Shown: positions 35,381 to 44,762 of the stretch, one piece after another
Layout: each line of letters opens with the position of its first letter
Numbering within the stretch: the first letter of the stretch is position 1
Source of the DNA: Xylophilus sp042867185
GTDB lineage: Bacteria; Pseudomonadota; Gammaproteobacteria; Burkholderiales; Burkholderiaceae_C
DNA: 64,000 nt
Assembly: GCA_042867185.1 (NCBI GenBank)
Contig: JBHZQV010000001.1
Location: 186,001-250,000 of the forward strand
Direction of reading: 5' to 3'
Program-made: the position numbers and the translations under genes
The notes under the pieces: generated by a model
What the model was told of the DNA's origin: nothing
Seen by the model: the letters and a program-made list of their open reading frames with translations, nothing else
The model's database searches: none

Positions 35381-38143
35381 ATGGCCACCAACTTTCTGAC
35401 CAAACTCTTCGGCAGCCGTAACGACCGCCTGCTCAAGCAGTACCGCGGCGCGGTCTCGCGCATCAATGCGATGGAGCCCGAGTTCGAGAAGCTCGACGAC
35501 GCCCAGCTGCGCGCCAAGACCGACGAGTTCAAGCAGCGGGTGGCGGCGGGCGAATCGCTCGACAAGCTGCTGCCCGAGGCCTTCGCCGTGGTGCGCGAGG
35601 GCTCCAAGCGGGTCATGAAGATGCGGCACTTCGACGTGCAGCTGCTCGGCGGCATGTCGCTGCACTACGGCAAGATCGCCGAGATGCGCACCGGCGAGGG
35701 CAAGACCCTGACCGCCACGCTGCCGGTGTACCTGAACGCGCTCACCGGCAAGGGCGTGCACGTGGTGACGGTCAACGACTACCTCGCGCAGCGCGACGCC
35801 GAATGGATGGCGCGGCTCTACAACTTCCTCGGCCTGTCGGTGGGCATCAACCTGCCCAACCTGCCGCGCGAGGAGAAGCAGGCCGCCTACAACGCCGACA
35901 TCACCTACGGCACCAACAACGAGTACGGCTTCGACTACCTGCGCGACAACATGGTGTACGAGAGCGGCGACCGCGTGCAGCGGGCCCTCAACTACGCGAT
36001 CGTCGACGAGGTCGATTCGATCCTGATCGACGAGGCCCGCACCCCGCTGATCATCAGCGGCCAGGCCGAGGACCACACCGCCACCTACATCGCGATCAAC
36101 CGGGTGGTGCCGCTGCTGGTCCGGCAAGAGGGCGAGGCCGACCCCCGCACCGGCGAGGGCGTCACCAAGCCGGGCGACTTCACCATCGACGAGAAGAGCC
36201 GCCAGGTCTTCCTGACCGAGCAGGGCCACGAGAGCGCCGAGCGCATCCTGGCCAGCGAAGGGCTGCTGCCCGAGGGCGCGTCGCTCTACGACCCGTCCAA
36301 CATCTCGCTGATGCACCACCTGTACGCGGCGCTGCGGGCCAACCACCTCTACCACCGCGACCAGCACTACGTGGTGCAGAACGGCGAGATCGTCATCGTC
36401 GACGAATTCACCGGCCGGCTGATGTCGGGCCGCCGCTGGAGCGAAGGTCTGCACCAGGCCGTCGAATCGAAGGAAGGCGTGGACATCCAGGCCGAGAACC
36501 AGACGCTGGCCTCGATCACCTTCCAGAACTATTTCCGCCTGTACGGCAAGCTGTCGGGCATGACCGGCACCGCCGATACCGAGGCCTACGAGTTCCAGGA
36601 AATCTACGGCCTGGAGACCATCGTCATCCCGCCGAACCGGGTCAGCAAGCGCACCGACCAGCTCGACCGCGTCTACAAGACCACCCAGGAAAAGTACGAG
36701 GCGGCGATCCAGGACATCCGCGAATGCTACGAGCGCGGCCAGCCGGTGCTGGTGGGCACCACCTCGATCGAGAACTCGGAAATCATCGACGCGCTGCTGA
36801 TCCGCGAGAACCTGCCGCACCAGGTGCTCAACGCCAAGCAGCATGCCCGCGAGGCCGACATCGTCGCCCAGGCCGGCAAGCCGAAGATGATCACCATCGC
36901 CACCAACATGGCCGGCCGCGGTACCGACATCGTGCTGGGCGGCAGCCTGGAGAAGATGCTGAAGGAGATCGAGGCCGACGAGACGCTCGACGAGGCCGCC
37001 AGGGCCGCCCGCGCCGCCGAGGTGCGCGCGCAGTGGGAAAAGGACCATGCCTTCGTCACCGCGCAGGGCGGCCTGCGGATCATCGCCACCGAGCGCCACG
37101 AATCGCGCCGGATCGACAACCAGCTGCGCGGCCGCTCGGGCCGCCAGGGCGATCCGGGCTCGTCGCGCTTCTACCTGAGCCTGGACGACACGCTGATGCG
37201 CATCTTCGCGGGCGACCGGGTCAAGTCGATCATGGAACGCCTGAAGATGCCCGAGGGTGAGGCGATCGAGGCCGGCATCGTCACCCGCAGCATCGAGAGC
37301 GCGCAGCGCAAGGTCGAGGCGCGCAACTTCGACGTCCGCAAGCAGTTGCTGGAGTACGACGACGTCTCCAACGACCAACGCAAGGTCATCTACCAGCAGC
37401 GCAACGAGATCCTGGATGCGAGCGACCTCTCGCCGCAGATCAACGGCCTGCGCCAGAGCACCTTCACCGACCTGGTGCGCCAGTACGTGCCGGCCGAATC
37501 GGTCGAGGAGCAGTGGGACCTGCCCGCGCTCGAAGGCACGCTGACCCAGGAGTGGCAGCTCGACCTGCCGCTGCGTTCGGAAGTCGAAGCCTCCAGCGCG
37601 ATCACCGACGAAGACATCCTGGAGAAGGTGCTGGCCGCGGCCGATGCCGCCTTCGAGGCCAAGGTCGCCCAGGTGGGCGGCGAGCAGTTCACCCAGTTCG
37701 AACGGGTGGTGCTGCTGCAGAGCATCGATTCGCACTGGCGCGAACACCTGGCCGCGCTCGACTACCTGCGCCAGGGCATCCACCTGCGCGGCTATGCGCA
37801 GAAGCAGCCCAAGCAGGAGTACAAGCGCGAAGCCTTCGAGCTGTTCGGCCAGTTGCTCGACGCGGTCAAGGCCGAGGTCACCCGCGTGCTGATGACGGTG
37901 CAGGTGCAGTCGCGCGACGAGCTGGGCGAGGCCGCCGAGGCGATGGAAAGCCGTGCTGAGTCGATCGCCAACGTCACCTACCAGGCCCCCACCGAGACCG
38001 GCGAAGTCGAGACCACCGCCGGCAACCAGGCGCGCGCCCAGCAGACGCTGTCGTCGTCCGACGTGCCGCGCGTGGGCCGCAACGACCCGTGCCCGTGCGG
38101 CAGCGGCAAGAAGTACAAGAACTGCCACGGCCAGCTGGTCTAG
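35381..38143 (+). CDS. secA: Preprotein translocase ATPase SecA
   Basis: 920 aa, the usual length. Walker A TGEGKT at about 104-109, DEVDSILIDEARTPLIISG near residue 207, the preprotein cross-linking and scaffold domains, and the C-terminal zinc-binding CPCGSGKKYKNCHG that contacts SecB and lipids. It drives unfolded proteins through SecYEG. The ATG at 35381 fits the standard N-terminus (MATNFLTKLFGSRNDR); an in-frame upstream extension is not conserved. A repeat copy begins 2 bp after the stop. Confidence 0.97.
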   Translation: MATNFLTKLFGSRNDRLLKQYRGAVSRINAMEPEFEKLDDAQLRAKTDEFKQRVAAGESLDKLLPEAFAVVREGSKRVMKMRHFDVQLLGGMSLHYGKIAEMRTGEGKTLTATLPVYLNALTGKGVHVVTVNDYLAQRDAEWMARLYNFLGLSVGINLPNLPREEKQAAYNADITYGTNNEYGFDYLRDNMVYESGDRVQRALNYAIVDEVDSILIDEARTPLIISGQAEDHTATYIAINRVVPLLVRQEGEADPRTGEGVTKPGDFTIDEKSRQVFLTEQGHESAERILASEGLLPEGASLYDPSNISLMHHLYAALRANHLYHRDQHYVVQNGEIVIVDEFTGRLMSGRRWSEGLHQAVESKEGVDIQAENQTLASITFQNYFRLYGKLSGMTGTADTEAYEFQEIYGLETIVIPPNRVSKRTDQLDRVYKTTQEKYEAAIQDIRECYERGQPVLVGTTSIENSEIIDALLIRENLPHQVLNAKQHAREADIVAQAGKPKMITIATNMAGRGTDIVLGGSLEKMLKEIEADETLDEAARAARAAEVRAQWEKDHAFVTAQGGLRIIATERHESRRIDNQLRGRSGRQGDPGSSRFYLSLDDTLMRIFAGDRVKSIMERLKMPEGEAIEAGIVTRSIESAQRKVEARNFDVRKQLLEYDDVSNDQRKVIYQQRNEILDASDLSPQINGLRQSTFTDLVRQYVPAESVEEQWDLPALEGTLTQEWQLDLPLRSEVEASSAITDEDILEKVLAAADAAFEAKVAQVGGEQFTQFERVVLLQSIDSHWREHLAALDYLRQGIHLRGYAQKQPKQEYKREAFELFGQLLDAVKAEVTRVLMTVQVQSRDELGEAAEAMESRAESIANVTYQAPTETGEVETTAGNQARAQQTLSSSDVPRVGRNDPCPCGSGKKYKNCHGQLV

Positions 38144-38145
38144 CA

Positions 38146-38233
38146 CACCCCCAGGCTTCGCGCACTGCGTGTCGCTGCGCCCACCCCCTTGCAGGGGGGA
38201 CACCGGCGGCCCGGCGGAGCCGGTTCCGCGGTG
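38146..38233 (+). repeat. 88-bp intergenic repeat after secA (same family as 11699-11882)
   Basis: It reads CACCCCCAGGCT..., a variable stretch, CCCACCCCCTTGCAGGGGG (a GC hairpin), GGCCCGGCGGAGCCGG and TTCCGCGGTG. It starts 2 bp after the secA stop codon. The same family, in reverse orientation on the map, occurs as a tandem pair after gsiC. A ribosome-binding site for argJ lies further on. Confidence 0.75.
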
Positions 38234-38302
38234 TCCCTGGTCGGATGGTGCGCTGTCGATGGGTTGTGCTGGCGTTCAGCGGCCCCCCTTTTGGAGAACC
38301 CC

Positions 38303-39532
38303 ATGCCCGTGAATCTTTCCGCCCCCGACGCTTCCGCCCTGCTCGCCATCGACGGCGTGCGCATCGGCGTGGCCGAAGCCGGCATCCGCAAGGCCCACCG
38401 CAAGGACCTGACGGTGTTCCTGCTCGACGAAGGCGCCAGCGTCGCCGGCGTCTTCACCCAGAACCGTTTCTGCGCCGCACCGGTGCAGGTGGCCCGCGAG
38501 CATCTGCAGGGCAGCGGCGGCGTGCGCGCGATGGTCGTCAACACCGGTAACGCCAATGCCGGCACCGGCGAAGACGGCCTGGCGCGCGCGCGCGCCACCT
38601 GCGCCGCGGCGGCGCAGCTGCTCGGCCTGGCGCCGGCGCAGGTGCTGCCGTTCTCCACCGGCGTGATCATGGAGCCGCTGCCGGTCGACCGGATCGAGGC
38701 CGGCCTGCCCGCCGCGATCGCCGATGCGCAGCCGGGCCACTGGGGCCGCGCCGCCGAAGGCATCATGACCACCGACACCCTGCCCAAGGCCTTCAGCGCC
38801 CAGGCGCAGGTGGGCGGTGCCACGGTGCGCATCACCGGCATCAGCAAGGGCGCGGGCATGATCCGGCCCAACATGGCGACGATGCTGGGTTTTCTGGCCA
38901 CCGACGCCTGCGTGGCGCCCGGGGTGCTGCAGCCGCTGGCACGCCGGCTGGCGGAAGGCTCGTTCAACCGGGTGACGATCGACGGCGATACCTCGACCAA
39001 CGATTCCTTCGTGGTCGTGGCGACGAACAAGGCCGCCCACGCGCCGATCACATCGCTCGACAGCCCCGAAGGCCGGGCGCTGGAAGCCGCGCTGCTGGGC
39101 GTCGCCCGGCTGCTGGCCCAGGCCATCGTGCGCGACGGCGAAGGCGCCACCAAGTTCATCACGGTGCAGGTCGAAGGCGGACGGACCCAAGAGGAATGCC
39201 GGCTGGTGGCCTACGCCATCGCCCATTCGCCCCTGGTCAAGACCGCCTTCTTCGCCAGCGATCCCAACCTGGGCCGCATCCTGGCCGCGGTCGGCTATGC
39301 CGGCATCGCCGACCTGGAGCAGGGCGGCATCGAGCTGCACCTCGACGACGTGCTGGTGGCCACCCGGGGCGGCCGCAACCCGGCCTACCGCGAGGAAGAC
39401 GGCCAGCGGGTGATGCGCCAGAGCGAGATCACGGTGCGCGTCGGCCTGGGCCGCGGCACCGCCACCGACACCGTCTGGACCTGCGACCTGAGCCACGACT
39501 ACGTGAGCATCAACGCCGACTACCGCTCCTGA
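38303..39532 (+). CDS. argJ: Bifunctional glutamate N-acetyltransferase/ornithine acetyltransferase
   Basis: 409 aa. The self-cleavage site lies in the motif GMIRPNMATMLGF, where cleavage before Thr exposes the nucleophile of the beta chain. Family motifs STGVIMEPLP and ITTDTLPK-like EGIMTTDTLPK are present. It moves acetyl groups from N-acetylornithine to glutamate in arginine synthesis. GGAG precedes the ATG by 9 nt. An open frame runs upstream through the repeat but is not conserved. Confidence 0.95.
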   Translation: MPVNLSAPDASALLAIDGVRIGVAEAGIRKAHRKDLTVFLLDEGASVAGVFTQNRFCAAPVQVAREHLQGSGGVRAMVVNTGNANAGTGEDGLARARATCAAAAQLLGLAPAQVLPFSTGVIMEPLPVDRIEAGLPAAIADAQPGHWGRAAEGIMTTDTLPKAFSAQAQVGGATVRITGISKGAGMIRPNMATMLGFLATDACVAPGVLQPLARRLAEGSFNRVTIDGDTSTNDSFVVVATNKAAHAPITSLDSPEGRALEAALLGVARLLAQAIVRDGEGATKFITVQVEGGRTQEECRLVAYAIAHSPLVKTAFFASDPNLGRILAAVGYAGIADLEQGGIELHLDDVLVATRGGRNPAYREEDGQRVMRQSEITVRVGLGRGTATDTVWTCDLSHDYVSINADYRS

Positions 39533-39548
39533 CCCGCCGGGCCGCGCC

Positions 39549-40421
39549 ATGAACGACAAATTCGAACAGCTGATGGCGCATGCCGAGCGCCTGCTCACCC
39601 GCATCGAGGCAGTGCTGCCGCAGCCGCTGGCCGCGCCCGACTGGTCCGGGGCGATCGCCTGGCGCTACCGCAAGCGCGGCAGCGGCGCGGGCCGGCTGGA
39701 GCCGGTGCGCCACCTGGGCGCGATGCAGCTCGCCGACCTGCGCGAGATCGAGCCCCAGAAAGAGCGGATCGAGCGCAACACCCGCCAGTTCGTCGAAGGC
39801 CGCTCGGCCAACAACGTGCTGCTGACCGGCGCGCGCGGCACCGGCAAATCCTCCCTGATCCGGGCCTGCCTGCACACCTTCGCGCCGCAGGGCCTGCGCT
39901 TGATCGAGGTCGACAAGGCCGACCTGGTCGACCTGCCCGACATCGTCGAGACGGTGTCGGCCCGGCCCGAGAAATTCATCGTCTTCTGCGACGACCTGAG
40001 CTTCGAGGACGGCGAACCCGGGTACAAGGCGCTGAAATCGATCCTCGACGGCTCGGTGGCCGCGGCCACGCCCAACGTGCTGGTCTACGCCACCAGCAAC
40101 CGGCGCCACCTGCTGCCCGAGCACATGAAGGACAACCTGACGTACACGACGGCCGACGACGGGGAGATCCATCCGGGCGAGGTGATCGAGGAAAAGATCT
40201 CGCTGTCGGAGCGCTTCGGCCTGTGGGTGAGCTTCTACCCGTTCACCCAGGACGAGTACCTGACCATCGTCGGCCAGTGGCTGTCGTCGTTCGGGCTGTC
40301 GGCCGAGGCGATCGCGGCCAGCCGGGCCGAGGCGCTGGTCTGGGCCCTGGAGCGCGGTTCGCGCAGCGGCCGGGTGGCCTACCAGTTCGCGCGCGACAAG
40401 GCGGGGCGTGCCGATGGCTGA
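39549..40421 (+). CDS. ATP-binding protein of the DUF815 AAA family
   Basis: 290 aa. Walker A GARGTGKS at 94-101, a Walker B-like FCDDLSF (about 141-147), and the sensor region VYATSNRRHLLPE. The N-terminal ~80 residues are helical, with a conserved-looking WSGAIAWRYRKRG. DUF815 ATPases are widespread in proteobacteria beside argJ/mutT; their function is unknown. It ends within the mutT start (8-bp overlap), so it is co-transcribed. Confidence 0.85.
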   Translation: MNDKFEQLMAHAERLLTRIEAVLPQPLAAPDWSGAIAWRYRKRGSGAGRLEPVRHLGAMQLADLREIEPQKERIERNTRQFVEGRSANNVLLTGARGTGKSSLIRACLHTFAPQGLRLIEVDKADLVDLPDIVETVSARPEKFIVFCDDLSFEDGEPGYKALKSILDGSVAAATPNVLVYATSNRRHLLPEHMKDNLTYTTADDGEIHPGEVIEEKISLSERFGLWVSFYPFTQDEYLTIVGQWLSSFGLSAEAIAASRAEALVWALERGSRSGRVAYQFARDKAGRADG

Positions 40422-40863
40422 TCCGGCTGTCGCCACCACCGCCCGCACACACACCGAGGTCGCCGTCGGCATCCTGGTGCGCGCCGACGACGCGCTGCTG
40501 CTCACCAGCCGGCCCGCCGGCAAGCCCTACGCGGGCTACTGGGAGTTCCCCGGCGGCAAGCTGGAGGCGGGCGAGACGGTCGAGCAGACGCTGCGCCGCG
40601 AGCTGGTCGAGGAACTGGGCATCGCAATAGGCCCGGCCACCGTCTGGAAGGTGACCGAGCACGACTACCCGCATGCGCTGGTGCGCCTGCATTGGTGCAT
40701 TGTGCGCGAATGGACCGGCGACTTCGAGATGCGCGAGGGCCAGGCCATGTCGTGGGAGCAGTTGCCGCTGCAGGTGGAGCCGGTGCTGCCGGGCGCGTTC
40801 CCGGTGCTGGCGTGGCTGGCAGAAGAGCGGGGCTTCGCCGGCCCTACCCACCGATCGCTATAA
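40414..40863 (+). CDS. mutT: Nudix hydrolase, MutT-type (8-oxo-dGTP diphosphatase)
   Basis: 149 aa. Complete Nudix box GGKLEAGETVEQTLRRELVEELGI (about 48-71), and FPGGKLE as in MutT. It removes oxidised dGTP from the nucleotide pool. ATG at 40414 chosen over a GTG two codons earlier. The stop codon TAA is supplied by intergenic repeat copy 4 (palindrome starts at 40857), so the last two residues and stop are repeat-derived. Confidence 0.9.
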   Translation: MADPAVATTARTHTEVAVGILVRADDALLLTSRPAGKPYAGYWEFPGGKLEAGETVEQTLRRELVEELGIAIGPATVWKVTEHDYPHALVRLHWCIVREWTGDFEMREGQAMSWEQLPLQVEPVLPGAFPVLAWLAEERGFAGPTHRSL

Positions 40864-40897
40864 AATTAATAGCTAGAGGCCGGCATTGCGCGCCGGC
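40857..40897 (+). repeat. Intergenic structured repeat, copy 4 (complete, 41 nt)
   Basis: GCTATAAAATTAATAGC, TAGAG, GCCGGC, seven bases, GCCGGC, then TGTGGCTATTATT. It overlaps the last codon and stop of mutT. The following GGCTATTATT could pair with the first palindrome arm, making a third stem. Confidence 0.85.
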
Positions 40898-40975
40898 TGT
40901 GGCTATTATTCATTCGAGAATCGCCCGGCCCGGCCCGGCACGGGAGGCGTCCGGATCCGGCCGCCTGCCGGCGCG

Positions 40976-41206
40976 CTACTGCAGCCGCGGATCGCCGTGC
41001 GGAGCGTCGTCCGGCGGAGCCTCGGTCGGCATCCGGAACTCCTCGCTGGCCCAGGCACCCAGGTCGACACCCTTGCAGCGGGCGCTGCAGAAAGGCCGGT
41101 AGCGGTTGCGGGGCGCGTACACGCTGTCGCGGCGGCACTGCGGGCAGGCGACGATGCGCTCGCCCGGCAGGGCGTGGTCGTACACGGTGGCGTCTTCGTC
41201 TTGCAT
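40976..41206 (-). CDS. yacG: DNA gyrase inhibitor YacG
   Basis: 76 aa. Zinc ligands CPQC (about 21-24) and FCSARCK, then VDLGAWASEEFRMP, the family signature. YacG binds GyrB and blocks DNA binding. The start at 41206 (MQDEDATVYDH) was chosen because the frame upstream overlaps zapD; it lies 13 bp after the zapD stop. It is usually placed with zapD-coaE-pilD, as here. Confidence 0.9.
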   Translation of the reverse strand: MQDEDATVYDHALPGERIVACPQCRRDSVYAPRNRYRPFCSARCKGVDLGAWASEEFRMPTEAPPDDAPHGDPRLQ

Positions 41207-41219
41207 CGCGGGCAGCCGC

Positions 41220-41987
41220 TCAGGCGCAGAGGGTGAGTTCGAAGCCCGCATCGGTATCGGCCGCGTGCAGCCGGCCGTCGGCGGCATGGCGCATCAGCCG
41301 CACCGACACCATCAGCCGGTTGCCGCTGATCTCGGGCACCAGGTCCAGGGCCGGGTCGATCCGCAGGCGCAGCAACTGGAAGCTGCGGCCCTGCGGCAGC
41401 GTCTGCTGGAACTGGCTGTGCTGGCTCATCACCTTCTGCGGCAGGCCGGAGTCGCGCAGCAGTTTCAGCAGCAGATAGACCGATTCGGCCAGCGGCGCCA
41501 GGGTAGAGGCCCACTGGCCCACTTCGGCGCGGCGCTCGGCGGCGCTGCGGTGCTGCCAGGCATAGTACGCCGGCAGGTCGAAGCCGCAGGTGCCGCCCGG
41601 GATCCCGATGCGGCTGCGGATGCTCATCAGAAAATCGTTCTCGGTCAACGCCATGCCGGCCTTGCCGGTCTGCCGGTTGAGCGCTTCGAAGCAGCGGTCG
41701 ATCTGCGCGATCACGCCGTCGAGCACGCCTTCGGCGATCGACGGATTGCCGCGGTAGGCGTCGAGTTGCTGCTTCTGTTTCTCCAGGTCCTTCAGAACGT
41801 CGGATTTGAGATCCGCGCGCGCCGACACGTCCATGATCTCGAAGATCGAGGCCAGCGCGAAATGGTGGTCGAGGGGATGTTCGCGGGGTACCAGTTCGCC
41901 CAACCGACGGAACAGTTGTTCGAGCCGCAGGTAGGTCCGGATGCGTTCGTTGAAAGGATATTCGTAGAGAATCACGGCGGCCATCAT
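41220..41987 (-). CDS. zapD: Cell division protein ZapD
   Basis: 255 aa. The N-terminus ILYEYPFNERIRTYLRLEQLFRRL is the ZapD signature and the later domain is helical with a small beta region (FQLLRLRIDPALDLVPEISGNRLMVSVRLM). ZapD cross-links FtsZ filaments at the division ring. The ATG at 41987 overlaps the coaE stop by 4 bp; an adjacent ATG at 41984 would give one residue less. Followed by yacG. Confidence 0.95.
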   Translation of the reverse strand: MMAAVILYEYPFNERIRTYLRLEQLFRRLGELVPREHPLDHHFALASIFEIMDVSARADLKSDVLKDLEKQKQQLDAYRGNPSIAEGVLDGVIAQIDRCFEALNRQTGKAGMALTENDFLMSIRSRIGIPGGTCGFDLPAYYAWQHRSAAERRAEVGQWASTLAPLAESVYLLLKLLRDSGLPQKVMSQHSQFQQTLPQGRSFQLLRLRIDPALDLVPEISGNRLMVSVRLMRHAADGRLHAADTDAGFELTLCA

Positions 41988-42583
41988 AGCCCGATGTGCC
42001 GCGCGGCCCGGGCCACTTCCCGGGTTAAATCGGCCAGGCTCAGGCCCTCGTTGAACAGCACCGCATCGGCGGCGGCACGCCGCTCGGCGCGGCTGGCCTG
42101 GGCGGCGATGATCCGCTGCACCGTGGCCTCGTCCAGGCCGCTGCGTGCGGTCGTACGGGCCACCTGGGTCGCCACGGTGCAATCCACGACCAGGACCCGG
42201 TCCAGCCGTGCGGCCCACTGGCCCGATTCGACCAGCAGCGGCACGTCGAACACCGCGACCCGCGTGCCGCTGTCCATGGCGTCGCGCGCCGCGGCATCGG
42301 TTGCCTGTCTTACCAGCGGATGCACGATGGCCTCCAGCCGGCGGCGGGCATCGGGTTCCGCGAAGGCGAGGGCGCGCATCCGGGTGCGGTCCAGGGCGCC
42401 GTCCGGCTGCACGAAATCGGCGCCGAAGACGGTGGCGATCCGGTCCATCGCCGCGCCGCCCGCCGCGGTGGTGGCGCGGGAGATCGCATCGGTGTCGATG
42501 ATCCACGCGCCGTGCGCGGCCAGCAGGCCGGCAACCGTGCTCTTGCCGCTGCCGATCCCGCCGGTGAGGCCGAGCCTCAGCAC
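41984..42583 (-). CDS. coaE: Dephospho-CoA kinase
   Basis: 199 aa. P-loop GGIGSGKS (9-16), the following IDTDAISRA, and the LID-region features (RRLEAIVHPLVR) match CoaE. It makes coenzyme A from dephospho-CoA and ATP. It lies 49 bp after pilD and overlaps zapD by 4 bp. Confidence 0.96.
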   Translation of the reverse strand: MLRLGLTGGIGSGKSTVAGLLAAHGAWIIDTDAISRATTAAGGAAMDRIATVFGADFVQPDGALDRTRMRALAFAEPDARRRLEAIVHPLVRQATDAAARDAMDSGTRVAVFDVPLLVESGQWAARLDRVLVVDCTVATQVARTTARSGLDEATVQRIIAAQASRAERRAAADAVLFNEGLSLADLTREVARAARHIGL

Positions 42584-42632
42584 GGCGACGGCCCGGCGGC
42601 GTCGTCGGCCGAACCGCCCCGGTGCGGCGGCG

Positions 42633-43505
42633 TCAGAAACCCAGCAGCCGCAATGCCCATTCGGGTCCGAACGCCATGCCCGACAGTCCTGCGGCCGCCA
42701 GGAAAGGGCCGAAGGGCACGTAGCCGCCTTCGCGCAGCCGGCTGTTGAGCTTCATCGCGATGCCCACGACCGCGCCGACGATCGACGACACCAGGATCAG
42801 CGGCACCAGCGCCTGCCAGCCGAACCATGCACCGAGCGCGGCGAAGAGCTTGAAGTCGCCGTAGCCCATGCCCTCCTTGCCGGTGGCGAGCTTGAACGCC
42901 CAGTACACGCCCCACAGCGAGAGGTAGCCACCCACGGCGCCCCAGACCGCATCGCCCAGCGGCACGGAGGTCCACTGCATCAGCGCGGCCACCAGGCCGA
43001 TCCAGAGCAGCGGGTAGGTGATGTCGTCGGGTAGCAGGGTGGTGTCCCAGTCGATCATCGCGAGCGCCACCAGCGCGGCCGAGAAGACGCACCAGGCCCC
43101 GGCCGCAGGCGTCATGCCCCAGCGCCACACGCAGTAGGCGAACAGGGCGCCGGTGGCCAGCTCGACCAGCGGGTAGCGGGCGCTGATCCGGGCCTTGCAG
43201 GCCGAGCACCTGCCCCGCAGCACCAGCCAGCTCACGACCGGCAGGTTCTCGTACCAGTGGATGCCGTGGCCGCAGTGCGGGCAGCGCGACCGCGGGACCA
43301 GCAAATTGAACGGCTCGGCGGGCGCCGGTTCGGCGGGGGGGGGGCCGGCGGGCGCGGCCTTCTCGGCCGCCATCGCGGCGAACTCGGCCTCCCACTGGCG
43401 CTCCATCATCCTGGGCAGGCGGTGGATCACCACGTTCAGGAAGCTGCCGATCAGCAGCCCGACGATGCCGGCCAGCGCGACGTCGATCTCCGGCGACACC
43501 CCCAT
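42633..43505 (-). CDS. pilD: Prepilin peptidase PilD
   Basis: 290 aa with about eight membrane segments. A zinc-binding loop (CPHCGH...CSACK) separates the first helix from the rest; catalytic Asp residues lie in MIDWDTTLLPD and GYGDFKL. It cleaves type IV prepilin leaders and methylates the new N-terminus. An Ala/Pro-rich insert sits before the zinc loop. Its ATG shares 1 bp with the pilC stop (TGATG). Confidence 0.95.
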   Translation of the reverse strand: MGVSPEIDVALAGIVGLLIGSFLNVVIHRLPRMMERQWEAEFAAMAAEKAAPAGPPPAEPAPAEPFNLLVPRSRCPHCGHGIHWYENLPVVSWLVLRGRCSACKARISARYPLVELATGALFAYCVWRWGMTPAAGAWCVFSAALVALAMIDWDTTLLPDDITYPLLWIGLVAALMQWTSVPLGDAVWGAVGGYLSLWGVYWAFKLATGKEGMGYGDFKLFAALGAWFGWQALVPLILVSSIVGAVVGIAMKLNSRLREGGYVPFGPFLAAAGLSGMAFGPEWALRLLGF

Positions 43506-44722
43506 CAGACGACCTGGCCGAGCTTGAAGATCGGCAGGTACATCGACACCACGATGCCGCCGATCAGCGTGCCGAGGAACACGATGATGATCGGCTCCAT
43601 CAGGCTCGACAGACCGGCCACCATCTCGTCGACCTCGCCTTCGTAGAAGTCGGCGGCCTTGCCCAGCATGTGGTCGATCGAGCCGGACTCCTCGCCGATC
43701 GCGGTCATCTGAAGCACCATCGACGGGAAGATGTTGGCATTGCCCATCGCGGCGGTCAGGCTGGTGCCGGTGGAGACTTCCTGCTGGATCTTGTCGGTCG
43801 CCATTTCGTAGACCGAGTTGCCCGACGCGCCGCCGACCGAATCGAGCGCCTCGACCAGGGGCACGCCGGCCGCGAACATGGTGGAGAGCGTGCGGGTCCA
43901 GCGGGCGATGCAGGATTTCTCGATCAACGGGCCGAAGACCGGGATGCGCAACAGCAGCCGGTCCATGAACCTCTGCATCTTCTCGTTGCGCTTCCACGCC
44001 TGGAAGAAGAAGTAGAAGCCGCCGAACAGCCCGCCGAAGATCAGCCACCAGTAGCTGACGAAGAACTCGCTGAGGGCGATCACGAACAGCGTCGGGGCCG
44101 GCAAATCGGCGCCGAAGGAACTGAACACTTCCTTGAACGCCGGGATCACGAAGATCATGATCACCGCCACCACGACGAAGGCCACGATCATCACCGAGGT
44201 CGGGTACATCAGCGCCGAGCGGATCTTCGACTTGATCGCCTCGGTCTTCTCCATGTAGACCGCCAGCCGGTCGAGCAGCGACTCCAGGATACCGGCCGCC
44301 TCGCCCGCCTCCACCAGGTTGCAGTAGAGGCTGTCGAAGTACATCGGATGCTTGCGGAACGCGGCCGAGAGCGAGGTGCCGGTCTCGACGTCCGAGCGGA
44401 TCTCGTTGAGCAGCTTGGTGACGCTGGCGTTGGGGTTGCCGCGGCCCACGATGTCGAAGGACTGCAGCAGCGGCACGCCGGCCTTCATCATGGTGGCCAG
44501 CTGGCGGGTGAAGATCGCGATGTCGCGCGGCTTGATCTTCTTGCCGGAGCGGGTGCGACGCTTCTTGATCTTGAGGGGGAAGACGCCCTGGCGGCGCAGG
44601 GTCGCCTGGACCTGGTTCTCGCCGCTGGCACGCAATTCGCCGCGCACGGGCTTGCCCTGGCGGTCCTTGCCCTCCCACTCGTAGACGAATTCCTTGATGT
44701 CTCTGGACGCAGCAGTCGCCAT
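43505..44722 (-). CDS. pilC: Type IV pilus inner-membrane platform protein PilC
   Basis: 405 aa. Two T2SSF domains, each with cytoplasmic helical bundles and membrane helices (near 178-198 and 220-245, and a last one at 375-395). Typical motifs: TRQLATMMKAGVPLLQSF and WTRTLSTMFAAGVPLVEALDSVGGASGN. It anchors the assembly motor. It lies 40 bp after pilB and is joined to pilD. Confidence 0.95.
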   Translation of the reverse strand: MATAASRDIKEFVYEWEGKDRQGKPVRGELRASGENQVQATLRRQGVFPLKIKKRRTRSGKKIKPRDIAIFTRQLATMMKAGVPLLQSFDIVGRGNPNASVTKLLNEIRSDVETGTSLSAAFRKHPMYFDSLYCNLVEAGEAAGILESLLDRLAVYMEKTEAIKSKIRSALMYPTSVMIVAFVVVAVIMIFVIPAFKEVFSSFGADLPAPTLFVIALSEFFVSYWWLIFGGLFGGFYFFFQAWKRNEKMQRFMDRLLLRIPVFGPLIEKSCIARWTRTLSTMFAAGVPLVEALDSVGGASGNSVYEMATDKIQQEVSTGTSLTAAMGNANIFPSMVLQMTAIGEESGSIDHMLGKAADFYEGEVDEMVAGLSSLMEPIIIVFLGTLIGGIVVSMYLPIFKLGQVV

Positions 44723-44762
44723 ATGACCTTCCCCGGTGATGCGGAGCGTGTGTTGTCGTACG

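Noticed and set aside
34826..38203. Very long minus-strand open frame opposite secA
   Set aside because: Runs over the entire secA gene, tRNA edge and repeat; His/Gln/Leu-rich shadow with no domain.
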